From contig NZ_JXSQ01000006.1 in assembly GCF_000834055.1 (NCBI RefSeq), positions 121,228 through 185,227 on the forward strand: a stretch of DNA of 64,000 bases, written 5' to 3'. Positions 34,495-43,178 of this stretch are shown in pieces (position 1 is the first letter of the stretch; every line of letters starts with the position of its first letter). The notes under the pieces were generated by a model. The model had not been told where the DNA came from. It searched no databases and saw only the letters and a list, made by a program, of their open reading frames with translations. Source of the stretch: Leucobacter komagatae (GTDB lineage: Bacteria > Actinomycetota > Actinomycetes > Actinomycetales > Microbacteriaceae). The translations under genes were made by a program, and so were the position numbers.

Positions 34495-35391
34495 GTGAGC
34501 CAGACCTCAAAACCCACGCAGGGGCCACTCACCCGAGCAATCTCGGCGCCGCGCGCACCGCGCAAGCGCCGCGGCGGGCTCTCGCCCACGCTCATCGTCG
34601 GGATCGTGCTCGTCGGAATCGTCGTCGTCACCGCGATCGTGTCGTTCTTCTGGACGCCGTTTGACCCCGTGCAGGTCAACGCGCCCGACCGGCTGCAGGG
34701 CCCGAGCGCCGAGCACTGGTTCGGCACGGACAAGTACGGCCGCGACCTCTTCTCCGGCATGCTCGTCGGCGCGCGCATCACGCTGTTCGTCGGCCTCATT
34801 TCGGTTGGCATTGCGCTGCTCATCGGCACGCCGCTCGGCATCTGGGCTGGCATCCGCGGCGGCTGGACCGAGGAGCTCATCATGCGCTCCTCCGACATCG
34901 TGCTCGCGTTCCCCGCCCTGCTGCTCGCGATCATGTCGGCGGCGGTCTTCGGGGCGTCAACGCTCACGGCGATGGTCGCGATCGGTATCTCGACGATCCC
35001 CGGGTTTGCGCGCGTCGCCCGCTCGGGCACGCTGCAGGTGATGAGCACCGAGTACGTGCTCGCGGCCCGCGCCGCAAGCCAGTCCCGCTTCCGCATCGCG
35101 CTCCGCCACGTCCTGCCGAACATCGTCGGCATCGTCGTCGTACAGTGCTCGGTCGCGTTCGCCCTCGCCGTGCTCGCGGAGGCCGCGCTGAGCTTCCTCG
35201 GCCTCGGCACCCCGCCGCCCACTCCTTCGTGGGGTCGCATGTTGCAGGAATCGCAGCAGTTCCTCGGCACGCACCCGCTGCTCGCGATCTTCCCCGGTGC
35301 CGCAATCGCACTCGCGGTGATGGGCTTCAACCTTCTCGGCGACGGTCTCCGCGACCGCTTCGACCCCAAGCTGAATGGGAGCCGCAGCTAA
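34495..35391 (+). CDS. ABC transporter permease, DppC/OppC type
   Basis: 298 aa. A basic cytoplasmic tail precedes TM1, then 'HWFGTDKYGRDLFSGMLVGARITLFVGLIS' and the EAA loop 'YVLAARAASQSRFRIALRHVLPNIVGIVVVQ' mark the DppC family. The GTG at 34495 follows the previous stop by 2 nt, and its own stop overlaps the ATPase start (TAATG). It pairs with the DppB-type permease. Confidence 0.94.
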   Translation: MSQTSKPTQGPLTRAISAPRAPRKRRGGLSPTLIVGIVLVGIVVVTAIVSFFWTPFDPVQVNAPDRLQGPSAEHWFGTDKYGRDLFSGMLVGARITLFVGLISVGIALLIGTPLGIWAGIRGGWTEELIMRSSDIVLAFPALLLAIMSAAVFGASTLTAMVAIGISTIPGFARVARSGTLQVMSTEYVLAARAASQSRFRIALRHVLPNIVGIVVVQCSVAFALAVLAEAALSFLGLGTPPPTPSWGRMLQESQQFLGTHPLLAIFPGAAIALAVMGFNLLGDGLRDRFDPKLNGSRS

Positions 35392-37136
35392 TGACGAACG
35401 CACCTGACACTCTCCTCGCCGTCGACGGGTTGAACGTCCGCACCCGGCACCGCACACTCGTGCACGATTTCTCGTTGCACATGCAGAAGGGTGAGCGGAT
35501 CGGCCTCATTGGCGAGTCGGGCTCCGGCAAGTCGATGACGACGACCGCGCTACTCGGACTGCTGCCGAACGGCGTCACCGCAGACGGCTCGATCGCGTTC
35601 GACGGCCACGAGGGCAACCTGCTCGAGGCCTCAGAGCGCGAGCTCATGAAGATCCGCGGTCGCGACATGGCGATGGTCTTCCAGGAGCCCCTCACCGCTC
35701 TCAACCCGCTCATGCGGGCCGGCGACCAGGTCGCCGAAATCATGACTCAGCACGGCCTCGTCGCGAACAAGGCCGAGGCGCGCAGACGCGCGATCGAGAT
35801 GCTCGACGCGGTGAAGCTCCCCGACCCGGCAGAGGCCGCGCGGGCCTACCCGCACCAGCTCTCGGGCGGCCAGCGGCAGCGCGTCATGCTCGCGATGGCG
35901 CTTGCCAACGATCCCGCGCTCCTGCTCTGCGATGAGCCGACGACGGCGCTCGATGTGACCGTGCAGCGGCAGGTGCTCGACCTCATCCTTGAGCTCGTGA
36001 AGCAGCGCGGCACCGGCCTGCTCTTCATCACCCACGACCTCGCTGTCGTCGCGAACATGTGCACGCGCGTGCTCGTCATGAACGACGGCAAGATCGTCGA
36101 AGAGGGGCCAACCGACGAGATCTTCACGCGCCCGCAGCACCCGTACACGCGTGGCCTTCTCGCCGCCTCAGATCTCGAAGCGACTGACGCCGACGGTCGC
36201 CTGTTCACCGTTGCGAGCGCACGGGACTACGTGCCGCCGACGGTGGATCCTGCGGCAGACGCCGCGGTGGATCGCGCGGCCGGCGCCCACGCGGCCGGCG
36301 GATCCGCAGCATCCGCCCACGCTGCCGAGCCGGTGATGCGCGTCACCGACCTCGTTCGCACGTATACCCGCGGCAAGACGAGCCTCTTCAAGCCAGCAAC
36401 CGAGGTACATGCCCTGAAGGGCATCTCTTTCGAGGTCCCGCGGGGCGGCCGCCTCGGCGTCGTCGGCGAATCGGGCTCCGGCAAGTCGACACTGCTGCGC
36501 ATTCTCGCCGGCCTCGACCAGCCGACCTCTGGCTCGGCTGTTGTGGTCGGCAACGAGGTCGCGGGCGCGAAGGAGGCGCAGCTGCGCGAGCTGCGCCAGC
36601 AGCTGCAGATCGTCTTCCAGGACCCGATGGGATCCCTCGATCCGCGCATGACAGTCGAGCAGATCATCTCTGAGCCGCTGCTCGTGCGCGGGCGCACTGA
36701 GGCCGCGGCGAAGCGCTCGCAGATGGTCGCGGAGATGCTCGAGGCGGTCGGGCTGCCAGCGTCGTCTGCGTCGCGCTACCCGCACGAGTTCTCCGGCGGT
36801 CAGCGCCAGCGCATCTCGATCGCGCGCGCCCTCATCTGTCGCCCGGCCGTCGTCGTCGCCGACGAGCCGGTGAGCGCCCTCGACGTTTCCGTGCGCGCGC
36901 AGGTGCTGAATCTCCTCGCCGACCTCGTCGACGAGTACGGCCTCACCCTCGTGTTCGTGTCGCACGACCTCAACGTCGTCAGGCACCTCTGCGACTCGGT
37001 CATCGTGATGCAGTCGGGTGAAATCGTCGAGGCTGGCGACACGGAGACCGTGTACCGCCACCCGCAGCATCCGTACACGCAGCGGCTCATCGATTCCTCG
37101 CTCACGCTCCGACAGGAGCTGCTCACCTCCCAGTAG
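35391..37136 (+). CDS. Fused ABC transporter ATPase (DppD-DppF type)
   Basis: 581 aa holding two complete nucleotide-binding domains. Domain 1 (about 1-280) has Walker A GESGSGKS, signature LSGGQRQR and Walker B 'LLLCDEPTTALD'. Domain 2 (about 325-575) has GESGSGKS, 'FSGGQRQR' and 'VVVADEPVSALD'. Both keep 'HPYT' of the oligopeptide-type C-terminal motif. An Ala-rich linker ('AADAAVDRAAGAHAAGGSAASAHAA' region, residues about 280-320) joins them. It powers the importer encoded just upstream. Confidence 0.94.
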   Translation: MTNAPDTLLAVDGLNVRTRHRTLVHDFSLHMQKGERIGLIGESGSGKSMTTTALLGLLPNGVTADGSIAFDGHEGNLLEASERELMKIRGRDMAMVFQEPLTALNPLMRAGDQVAEIMTQHGLVANKAEARRRAIEMLDAVKLPDPAEAARAYPHQLSGGQRQRVMLAMALANDPALLLCDEPTTALDVTVQRQVLDLILELVKQRGTGLLFITHDLAVVANMCTRVLVMNDGKIVEEGPTDEIFTRPQHPYTRGLLAASDLEATDADGRLFTVASARDYVPPTVDPAADAAVDRAAGAHAAGGSAASAHAAEPVMRVTDLVRTYTRGKTSLFKPATEVHALKGISFEVPRGGRLGVVGESGSGKSTLLRILAGLDQPTSGSAVVVGNEVAGAKEAQLRELRQQLQIVFQDPMGSLDPRMTVEQIISEPLLVRGRTEAAAKRSQMVAEMLEAVGLPASSASRYPHEFSGGQRQRISIARALICRPAVVVADEPVSALDVSVRAQVLNLLADLVDEYGLTLVFVSHDLNVVRHLCDSVIVMQSGEIVEAGDTETVYRHPQHPYTQRLIDSSLTLRQELLTSQ

Positions 37137-37213
37137 CGCAGCGGCCGGCCTCGCACCGTCGCACCGGCCGCGCCCTCCCCACGGCGTTTACCACCCCGCA
37201 CGAAAGGCCAGAG

Positions 37214-38623
37214 ATGTCCCACTCAGCAACACCCGAACCAGCTGCCCTCGATGCTGGGGCGCTCGCGGAGCACTTCGCCGCTGGCACGCTCACCCCGAGC
37301 GAGGTTGCCGAGCGGGTGCTCGCGCGCGTGGCGGATCGGGAGCCCGAGCTGAACGCCCTCTACCTGCACGAACCAGACGAGGTGCGCGCGGACGCCGCTG
37401 CGGCGACTGCGCGCTGGGCGGCGGGCGCCCCGCTCAGCCCGTTTGACGGTGTGCCGGGAACCGTGAAGGAGAACATCGCGCGCGCGGGGCGGCCGAAGCC
37501 AGGCGGAACCGCTCTCCCGAACCCACCGATCGCGGGGGCGAACGCGCCAACCTGTGACCGGCTGCTCGAGGCTGGTGTCGTGATCGTGGGATCCACCACG
37601 ATGCCCGACTGGGGCATGCTTTCCTCGGGGGTCTCCAGCCTGCACGGTGTCACGCGCGGCGGGATCAACCCCGCGCACACGTCTGGCGGATCAAGCGCAG
37701 GCGCTGGCACCGCAGCGGCAGCGGGTTACGGCCCGTTCCACGTCGGGACCGACATCGGTGGATCCATCCGCCTGCCAGGGAGCTGGCAGGGCCTCACAGC
37801 GCTGAAACCGAGCGAGGGGCTGATCCCCCTCGACGTGCCGTACACGGGGCGCGCTGCCGGCCCGCTCACGCGCACCGCCGCCGACGCGATCCGGCTGATG
37901 TCGATCATTGCGAGGCCCGACGAACGCGACTACCTCACACGCGCATACCGCGAAATGGACTGGTCGCTCGAACCGCTCGCGCCCGCTGGGCTCAGGGTCG
38001 CCGTGCAGTTGGACGCCGGGTCCGGCCTCGCCGTAGAACCCGAAACGCTCGCGATCATCGAGCAGGCGGCATCCCTCTTCGCCGACGCAGGGGCTTCCGT
38101 CGAACCGCTTGCACCGTTCGTCGGCGCCGAGGTGCTCGACGGGCTGGTGAACTTTTGGCGTTCGCGCTCGTACGCCGACCTCGAGCTACTCTCGCCGGCG
38201 GAGCGCGAACTCGTGCTGCCCTTCATCGTCGAGTGGTGCGCGGCAGGGGCCGACTTCACCGCGGCCGAGACGGTCCGCAACCGCAACTGCTCCGACGAGA
38301 TGGCGCGCCTCACACGTTTCGCGACGGCGCCCTACGACCTCGTGCTCTCCCCCGTGACGCCCGTCGCGGCGTTCGCCGCTGAGGATCCGATGCCGATCAC
38401 CGACCCGCTCGCGACGATGGGTCACATCTCGTTCACCGTGCCGTACAACATGTCTGGCCAGCCGGCGGTGTCCATCGGTGCCGGCATCCAGGCAGACGGC
38501 CGCACCGTTGGCCTGCAGATCGCGGGCCCCATCGGTTCAGACGACCGCCTGATGCGCGTTGCCCACTGGTTCGAGACCGCTCGCGGCCAGGGCGCCGAGG
38601 TGGACTGGGCTTCGATCCGCTAG
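37214..38623 (+). CDS. Amidase signature family enzyme
   Basis: 469 aa. The Ser-cisSer-Lys catalytic triad is present: Lys in 'GVPGTVKENIARAG', the cis-Ser in 'SGGSSAGAGT' and the nucleophile Ser in 'GTDIGGSIRLP'. It hydrolyses an amide to an acid and ammonia. There is no signal peptide, so it acts in the cytoplasm, presumably on what the ABC transporter imports. AAAGG precedes the ATG. It is the last gene of the operon, after a 77-nt gap with a small hairpin (37141-37171). Confidence 0.93.
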   Translation: MSHSATPEPAALDAGALAEHFAAGTLTPSEVAERVLARVADREPELNALYLHEPDEVRADAAAATARWAAGAPLSPFDGVPGTVKENIARAGRPKPGGTALPNPPIAGANAPTCDRLLEAGVVIVGSTTMPDWGMLSSGVSSLHGVTRGGINPAHTSGGSSAGAGTAAAAGYGPFHVGTDIGGSIRLPGSWQGLTALKPSEGLIPLDVPYTGRAAGPLTRTAADAIRLMSIIARPDERDYLTRAYREMDWSLEPLAPAGLRVAVQLDAGSGLAVEPETLAIIEQAASLFADAGASVEPLAPFVGAEVLDGLVNFWRSRSYADLELLSPAERELVLPFIVEWCAAGADFTAAETVRNRNCSDEMARLTRFATAPYDLVLSPVTPVAAFAAEDPMPITDPLATMGHISFTVPYNMSGQPAVSIGAGIQADGRTVGLQIAGPIGSDDRLMRVAHWFETARGQGAEVDWASIR

Positions 38624-38633
38624 GCCAAGCCCG

Positions 38634-38649
38634 GGCCCGCGGGCCTTTT
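38634..38649 (+). terminator. Terminator after the amidase gene
   Basis: The short palindrome GGCCCGCGGGCC (38634-38645) is followed directly by TTTT, 11 nt after the stop codon. An alternative longer fold uses AGGCC (38622) and GGCCT. Confidence 0.6.
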
Positions 38650-38657
38650 CGTTACTT

Positions 38658-38723
38658 CTCCGAGTTGCGGCAACTGATTCCGTTGATATACACTCAAATC
38701 ACGTTGCAATCCGCAATTCGGAG
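38658..38723. repeat. Spaced inverted repeat before the PACE gene
   Basis: CTCCGAGTTGCGG (38658-38670) and CCGCAATTCGGAG (38711-38723) match at 12 of 13 positions across a 40-bp AT-richer centre that includes TTGATATACACTC. The 38624-38912 gap contains no gene, so this may be an operator or leader structure for the efflux gene about 190 bp downstream. Confidence 0.5.
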
Positions 38724-38912
38724 GTGCGGCCACGCCAAGGCCCCTCCGCAACGATTCTTTCGCTTCTGGAGTGATACCGTGACCGGCCAAGGCCACCACG
38801 ATCTGTCGATAGCGCCCGCTACCGCGACCCTGCCCACCCCCCGCATCTGGCATCATCCGACTCGCCGACGCATCAGCTGACCCAGCGTCAGCCCCCCGCG
38901 CAGCGCGCCTCG

Positions 38913-39332
38913 ATGCACCCGATCCTTCGCCGCGTGATCTACGTCGGCGGCTACGAGATCCTCAGCGTGCTCTTCACCGTGCTCGTGCTCAACGGTGCGC
39001 TCGGCCACTCTGGCGGCCAGGCCACCCTCACCGCGGTGCTGCTGTCCACCACCGCCACGATCTGGAACTACGTCTGGAACACCCTCTTCGAGCGCGCCGA
39101 GCGCCGCTTCGGGTGGACGGGGCGCGGGGCGCTCGTGCGCCTCGGGCACGCCTTCGGTTACGAGGGCGGCGTGCTCGTCTTCACGATCCCGCTCGTCGCG
39201 TTCATGCTCGGCGTGACCCTGCTTGAGGCGCTCATGATCGAGGCCAGCCTGCTCGTGTTCTTCCTCGTATTCACCTACGTGTACTCGTGGGCATTCGACA
39301 AGATCGTTGGCCTGCCGGAGTCGGCGAAGTAA
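38913..39332 (+). CDS. PACE family efflux transporter (AceI-like)
   Basis: 139 aa with four membrane helices in two tandem bacterial-transmembrane-pair repeats. It begins MHPILRRVIYVGGYEI and has 'TATIWNYVWNTLFERAERRFG', the conserved WN.x.N.xFE-type motif. PACE proteins export chlorhexidine, acriflavine or polyamine-like cations; AceI of Acinetobacter is the prototype. The conserved acidic residue in helix 1 (Glu15 in GGYEI) is present. The ribosome site is weak. It stands alone with a strong terminator behind. Confidence 0.85.
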   Translation: MHPILRRVIYVGGYEILSVLFTVLVLNGALGHSGGQATLTAVLLSTTATIWNYVWNTLFERAERRFGWTGRGALVRLGHAFGYEGGVLVFTIPLVAFMLGVTLLEALMIEASLLVFFLVFTYVYSWAFDKIVGLPESAK

Positions 39333-39359
39333 CGCCAGGCCCCCGCTGCGCGCCCATCG

Positions 39360-39399
39360 CACAACACCCCCTTCCCAGTACAGGGAAGGGGGTGTTGTG
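39360..39399. terminator. Strong bidirectional terminator
   Basis: The 17-nt arms CACAACACCCCCTTCCC and GGGAAGGGGGTGTTGTG flank AGTACA. It lies between the convergent PACE and SDR genes. The rest of 39400-39536 holds no gene. Confidence 0.75.
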
Positions 39400-39536
39400 T
39401 TGGGGCGACCTGAGCGGTCGATCCCATGGGGAACCGGGGCCAAACTTGGGGAAAGTTGGGGAAGGCCGCCGGAGTCGAAGGTGCGGGATAACCCCGCTCG
39501 CAAGCCCGCCACCAGGGCGGCGGGAGCGGTTCGCCG

Positions 39537-40328
39537 CTAGGAGGCGGGCGGCGTGAAGCGGCCGTCAATCGCGGTCCAGCCGCCATCGACCATGAGCGTG
39601 GAGCCGGTGACGAACGACGAGGCGTCCGAGGCGAGGAACACGACCGCGCCCGCAAGCTCGTCTGGGCGCGACCAGCGGCCGAAGGCGCTCTTCTGCGCGT
39701 AGGCGTCATACCATTCCGGGTTCGCCTTGATCTGGGCCGTGAGCGGGGTCTCGACGACGCCGGGGGCGATGACGTTCACGCGCACGCCCTGCGGGCCGAA
39801 CTCGGCCGCGGCGGTCTTCGCGAGCTGCACGAGGCCGGCCTTGGTTGCGGCGTATACGCCCTGGCCTGGCTCGACGACCAGCGCGCGGATCGACGCGAAA
39901 CCGATGATCGAGCCGCCGCCGTTCGCGGCGAACCGCTTGCCGAAGAGGCGGATGAGCTGGAAGGAGGCGCGCAGGTTGAGGTTCACGACGCGGTCGAACT
40001 CGTCGAGCGAGTAGTCTTCCATGCGCTTGCGCACGTTCGTCGCCGCGGTGAATACCATCGCCTGCACGTTGCCGAAGCGCTCGGCCGCGGCCTCGACCTC
40101 GTCGTCGTTCAGTACGTTGAGCTGGAACGCCTCGGCCGAACCGCCGGCGGCCGTGATGAGCGACACGGTCTCCTCGGCGCCGTCGAGCTGCAGGTCAGCA
40201 ACGACGACGTGGGCGCCGTGCGCGGCGAGGGCCTGAGCCGATTCGCGGCCGATGCCGCTGCCTGCGCCGATCACCAGTGCGGTGCGGGCGTCGAGGCGGA
40301 AGAGCTGGGAGTAGTCGACTGCGGTCAT
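39537..40328 (-). CDS. SDR family oxidoreductase
   Basis: 263 aa with a classical short-chain dehydrogenase fold: cofactor loop GAGSGIGR (about 21-28), 'NVQAMVFTAATN', catalytic Ser in 'GFASIRA', Tyr-x-x-x-Lys in 'YAATK', and 'PGVVETPLT'. Asp after the second strand ('VVVADLQL') favours NAD(H). It interconverts an alcohol and a ketone or aldehyde. It follows the aldehyde dehydrogenase gene by 69 nt on the same strand, suggesting consecutive oxidations in one catabolic route. Confidence 0.92.
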   Translation of the reverse strand: MTAVDYSQLFRLDARTALVIGAGSGIGRESAQALAAHGAHVVVADLQLDGAEETVSLITAAGGSAEAFQLNVLNDDEVEAAAERFGNVQAMVFTAATNVRKRMEDYSLDEFDRVVNLNLRASFQLIRLFGKRFAANGGGSIIGFASIRALVVEPGQGVYAATKAGLVQLAKTAAAEFGPQGVRVNVIAPGVVETPLTAQIKANPEWYDAYAQKSAFGRWSRPDELAGAVVFLASDASSFVTGSTLMVDGGWTAIDGRFTPPAS

Positions 40329-40397
40329 CGTGAAGAGTCCTTTGTGTGGTGCGGAAGTGTCTGAGGCTGGCTCCTGGGAGCGGCGCCGAAGCTGGAG

Positions 40398-41888
40398 CTA
40401 GGAACGGGCCTTCGGCCTGATCATCGCCATGCGGGTGACCGTGTACTCCTCGATTGCGTAGCGCGGGCCCTCGCGGCCGACGCCCGAATCCTTCACCCCG
40501 CCGTACGGCATGATGTCGGAGCGGAAGCCAGGGATCTCGTTCACGACGACACCGCCTACTTCGAGGCGCTCGATCGCGGCGAAGGCCGACTCGAGCGACG
40601 AGGTGTACACCGCTGCCTGCAGGCCGTAGCGGGAGTCGTTGACGAGATCGATCGCCTCGTCGACGGAGTCGACGGTGGTGAGGCAGACGACCGGCCCGAA
40701 GATCTCCTCGCACCAGACGTCGACATCGCGCGGCACGTCGCCGAGCACGATCGGCGGCACCGAGGCCCCCAGCTCGCTGGCTTCGGGTAGCTGCGCGGGC
40801 GTGAGCATCTCGGCGCCGGCGGTGAGCGCACGATCCACCATCGCGAAGATGCGCTCGCCCGAGGCCGCGTTGATGACGGGGGCGACGTTGGTCGCGATGT
40901 CACGTGGATCCCCGACGACGACCTCGCTCATGCGCTCGACGAGGCGGGCGGTGAACTGTGCGGCGATGGGGCGCTCAAGCACGACGCGCTGCACCGAGAT
41001 GCACGCCTGACCGTTCGCGTAGAAGCCGCCGCGGAGCACGGCATCGACGGCGGCCTCGACGTCAGCGTCTGCTGCGACGATGAAGCCGGTGTTCGAGCCA
41101 AGCTCGAGCAGCGCCTTGCGCGGGGCAGCCTGCTGCGCGATGAGGTGCCCGATCTTCGCCGACCCGGTGAAGGAAACCACCGCGGCCCGCGGATCGCGAA
41201 CGAGGGTTTCGCCGACCTCTGGCCCGCCGTTCACGAGCTGCACGGCAGCGCCGGTGACGCCGTGCTCGTCAAGCACGTCGCGGGTGATCTTCAGCAGCTC
41301 GATGGTCGCGAGGGGCGTATTCGGGGCGGGCTTCACGATGACCGGGCAGCCGGCGGCGATCGCTGGCGCGAGCTTGTGGGTGGCGAGCAAGAGCGGGTAG
41401 TTGAAGCCTGCGATGCCGACGATGACCCCCGCGGGCTTGCGCGTGTAGTAGCCGATCATGCCGCGCCCGAGCTCCTGCAGGTCGAGGGGAACGGTCTCGC
41501 CGGTGACGTGCGAGACCTCCTCTGCCGTTGCCTGCAGGGTGACGATGGTGCGGTTCACCTCCGTGCGGCAGTCTGCGCGCGGCTTGCCGGTTTCGAGCAC
41601 GAGCAGATCCTCGAAGCGCTGCGCGTCGTCGCGGAGCCGGTCGTGGATCGCCGAGAGGATCGACTTGCGCTGCGCGGTGGTGAGCGCGGCGACCTCGGGG
41701 CGGGCTGCCTCGGCTGCGTCGAGCGCGTCGCTGGAGTCAGCCGCGACGCTGACGGGTGCCTGCGCGAAGGCGCTACCGTCGAAGGGGAAGACGATTTCCG
41801 AACTGTCGGCGAGATTCCGCCACCCCGTACCGATGGGGAGCGCGCCCGCTGGGGCGAGCAGCTCGGGGGAAGCCTGCGTTGCGGTCAT
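40398..41888 (-). CDS. Aldehyde dehydrogenase family protein
   Basis: 496 aa. The NAD-binding part has 'GIAGFNYPLLLATHKLAPAIAAGCPVIVKPAPNTPL' and 'VSFTGSAKIG'. The general base Glu is in 'LLELGSN', the nucleophile Cys in 'NGQACISVQRV', and 'EEIFGPVV' is present. It oxidises an aldehyde to an acid. AAGGA precedes the ATG at 41888. It is divergent from the isopropylmalate-type dehydrogenase, with a GntR-type operator between them. Confidence 0.94.
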   Translation of the reverse strand: MTATQASPELLAPAGALPIGTGWRNLADSSEIVFPFDGSAFAQAPVSVAADSSDALDAAEAARPEVAALTTAQRKSILSAIHDRLRDDAQRFEDLLVLETGKPRADCRTEVNRTIVTLQATAEEVSHVTGETVPLDLQELGRGMIGYYTRKPAGVIVGIAGFNYPLLLATHKLAPAIAAGCPVIVKPAPNTPLATIELLKITRDVLDEHGVTGAAVQLVNGGPEVGETLVRDPRAAVVSFTGSAKIGHLIAQQAAPRKALLELGSNTGFIVAADADVEAAVDAVLRGGFYANGQACISVQRVVLERPIAAQFTARLVERMSEVVVGDPRDIATNVAPVINAASGERIFAMVDRALTAGAEMLTPAQLPEASELGASVPPIVLGDVPRDVDVWCEEIFGPVVCLTTVDSVDEAIDLVNDSRYGLQAAVYTSSLESAFAAIERLEVGGVVVNEIPGFRSDIMPYGGVKDSGVGREGPRYAIEEYTVTRMAMIRPKARS

Positions 41889-41968
41889 GGCTGGTTCCTT
41901 GCTGTCGTGCGGATCGTGAGCAGCCAGCGCCGCGGCAACCTTGGCGCAGCGGCGGGCCTACAAACGAG

Positions 41969-41990
41969 TGGTCTTACCAGTTAATATAGT
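41969..41990. promoter_or_regulatory. GntR/FadR-type operator and -10 upstream of the decarboxylating dehydrogenase
   Basis: TGGTCTTACCA (41969-41979) is a perfect TGGT-N3-ACCA operator, followed 5 bp later by TATAGT (41985-41990), a strong -10 pointing to the gene at 42047. Eleven bases plus flanks (AGTGGYCTTACCA) match the site upstream of the ABC-transporter operon. Confidence 0.65.
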
Positions 41991-42046
41991 TGAACATGTG
42001 GCTCGCGACAACGTCGCGATGATCCACACCCTGCGAAAGGAACCCA

Positions 42047-43178
42047 ATGACGCGCTCCCACACCATCGCGATCCTCCCCGGCGACGGCATCGGCCCAGAA
42101 GTCACCTCATGCGCCCTCGAAGTACTCGACGCAGCCGAAACCCGCTACGACTTCACCACCCAACGCACCCACTACGCCGCAGGCGCCACCCACTACCTCG
42201 AAACCGGCGAACTCTTCCCCGCCATCGAACCCGAACTCCGCCGCGCAGACGCGATCCTCTTCGGCTCCATGGGCGACCCCCGCGTCACCCCCCGGCATCC
42301 TCGAACGCGGCTTCATCCTTGAAATGCGCCAACGCTTCCACCAAGCAGCAAACGTCCGCCCAGTCCGCCTCTACCCCGGCGTCCCCACCCCCATCGCAGG
42401 CCTCACCCCCGAACGCTGCGACCTCGTCATCGTCCGCGAAAACACCGAGGGCGCCTACGTCGGCGGCGGATCAACCGTCCACAAAGGCACCACGAACGCC
42501 GTCGCCATGCAGGAATCCCTGAACACCTACGCCGGCATCGAACGCGTCGTCGATTTCTCCTTCCGCCTCGCACTCGGCCGCCGCAACAAGGTGACGCTCT
42601 GCCACAAGACGAACATCCTCGTCGCCGCCGGCCAGCTCTGGCAAGAAGTGTTCGAAACCGTCGCGGCACGCTACCCCGAGGTCGAAACCGACTACGTCCA
42701 CGTCGACGCCATGTGCTTCCACCTCCCCCTCACCCCGGAACGCTTCGACGTCGTCGTCACCGACAACCTCTTCGGCGACATCATCACCGACCTCGGCGCC
42801 GTCATCCAGGGCGGACTCGGCGTCGCAACAAGCGCGAACCTCAACCTCGACGGAACAGCCCCGAGCATGTTCGAAGCGATCCACGGCTCCGCCCCAGACA
42901 TCGCAGGCAAGGGCTGGGCAAACCCGTCCGGCGCGATCCTCTCCCTCGCGCTCATGCTCGGCCACCTCGGAGAAGGCGAAGCCGCCCAAGCCATCGAGGC
43001 AGCAACCGTCGAAGTCCTCGGCACACTCCCCGCGCTCGCAGGCGCAAAAATGGGCGCCTCGACCGCGGAACTCGGGGCCCGAATCGCCGACATCGTGCGC
43101 GAAGGCCGCGCGAACACCAGCCTCGTCCCCGACTCCCTCCTCAGCACCCTCGCAGCACTCCCCGCTTCTCGGGGCTAG
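42047..43178 (+). pseudogene. Frameshifted isopropylmalate/tartrate-type dehydrogenase
   Basis: The repaired product (about 376 aa) belongs to the isocitrate/isopropylmalate dehydrogenase family. It begins MTRSHTIAILPGDGIGPEV and has 'FGSMGDP', 'VRENTEGAYVGGG', 'YVHVDAM', 'DVVVTDNLFGDIITDLGA' and 'APSMFEAIHGSAPDIAGKGWANPSGAILS'. It would oxidise and decarboxylate a 2-hydroxy acid such as tartrate, malate or isopropylmalate. A run of six C (42288-42293) has one base too many; removing it joins 'GSMGDPRVTPG' to 'ILERGFILEMRQRF'. It uses GAA, CAA and GCA far more than its neighbours, suggesting a separate origin. It may be a pseudogene, a slippery variable gene or a sequencing error. Confidence 0.8.

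Noticed and set aside
39400..39536. Small gene between the PACE terminator and the SDR gene
   Set aside because: Frames here run through the terminator hairpin and show no motif or ribosome site.
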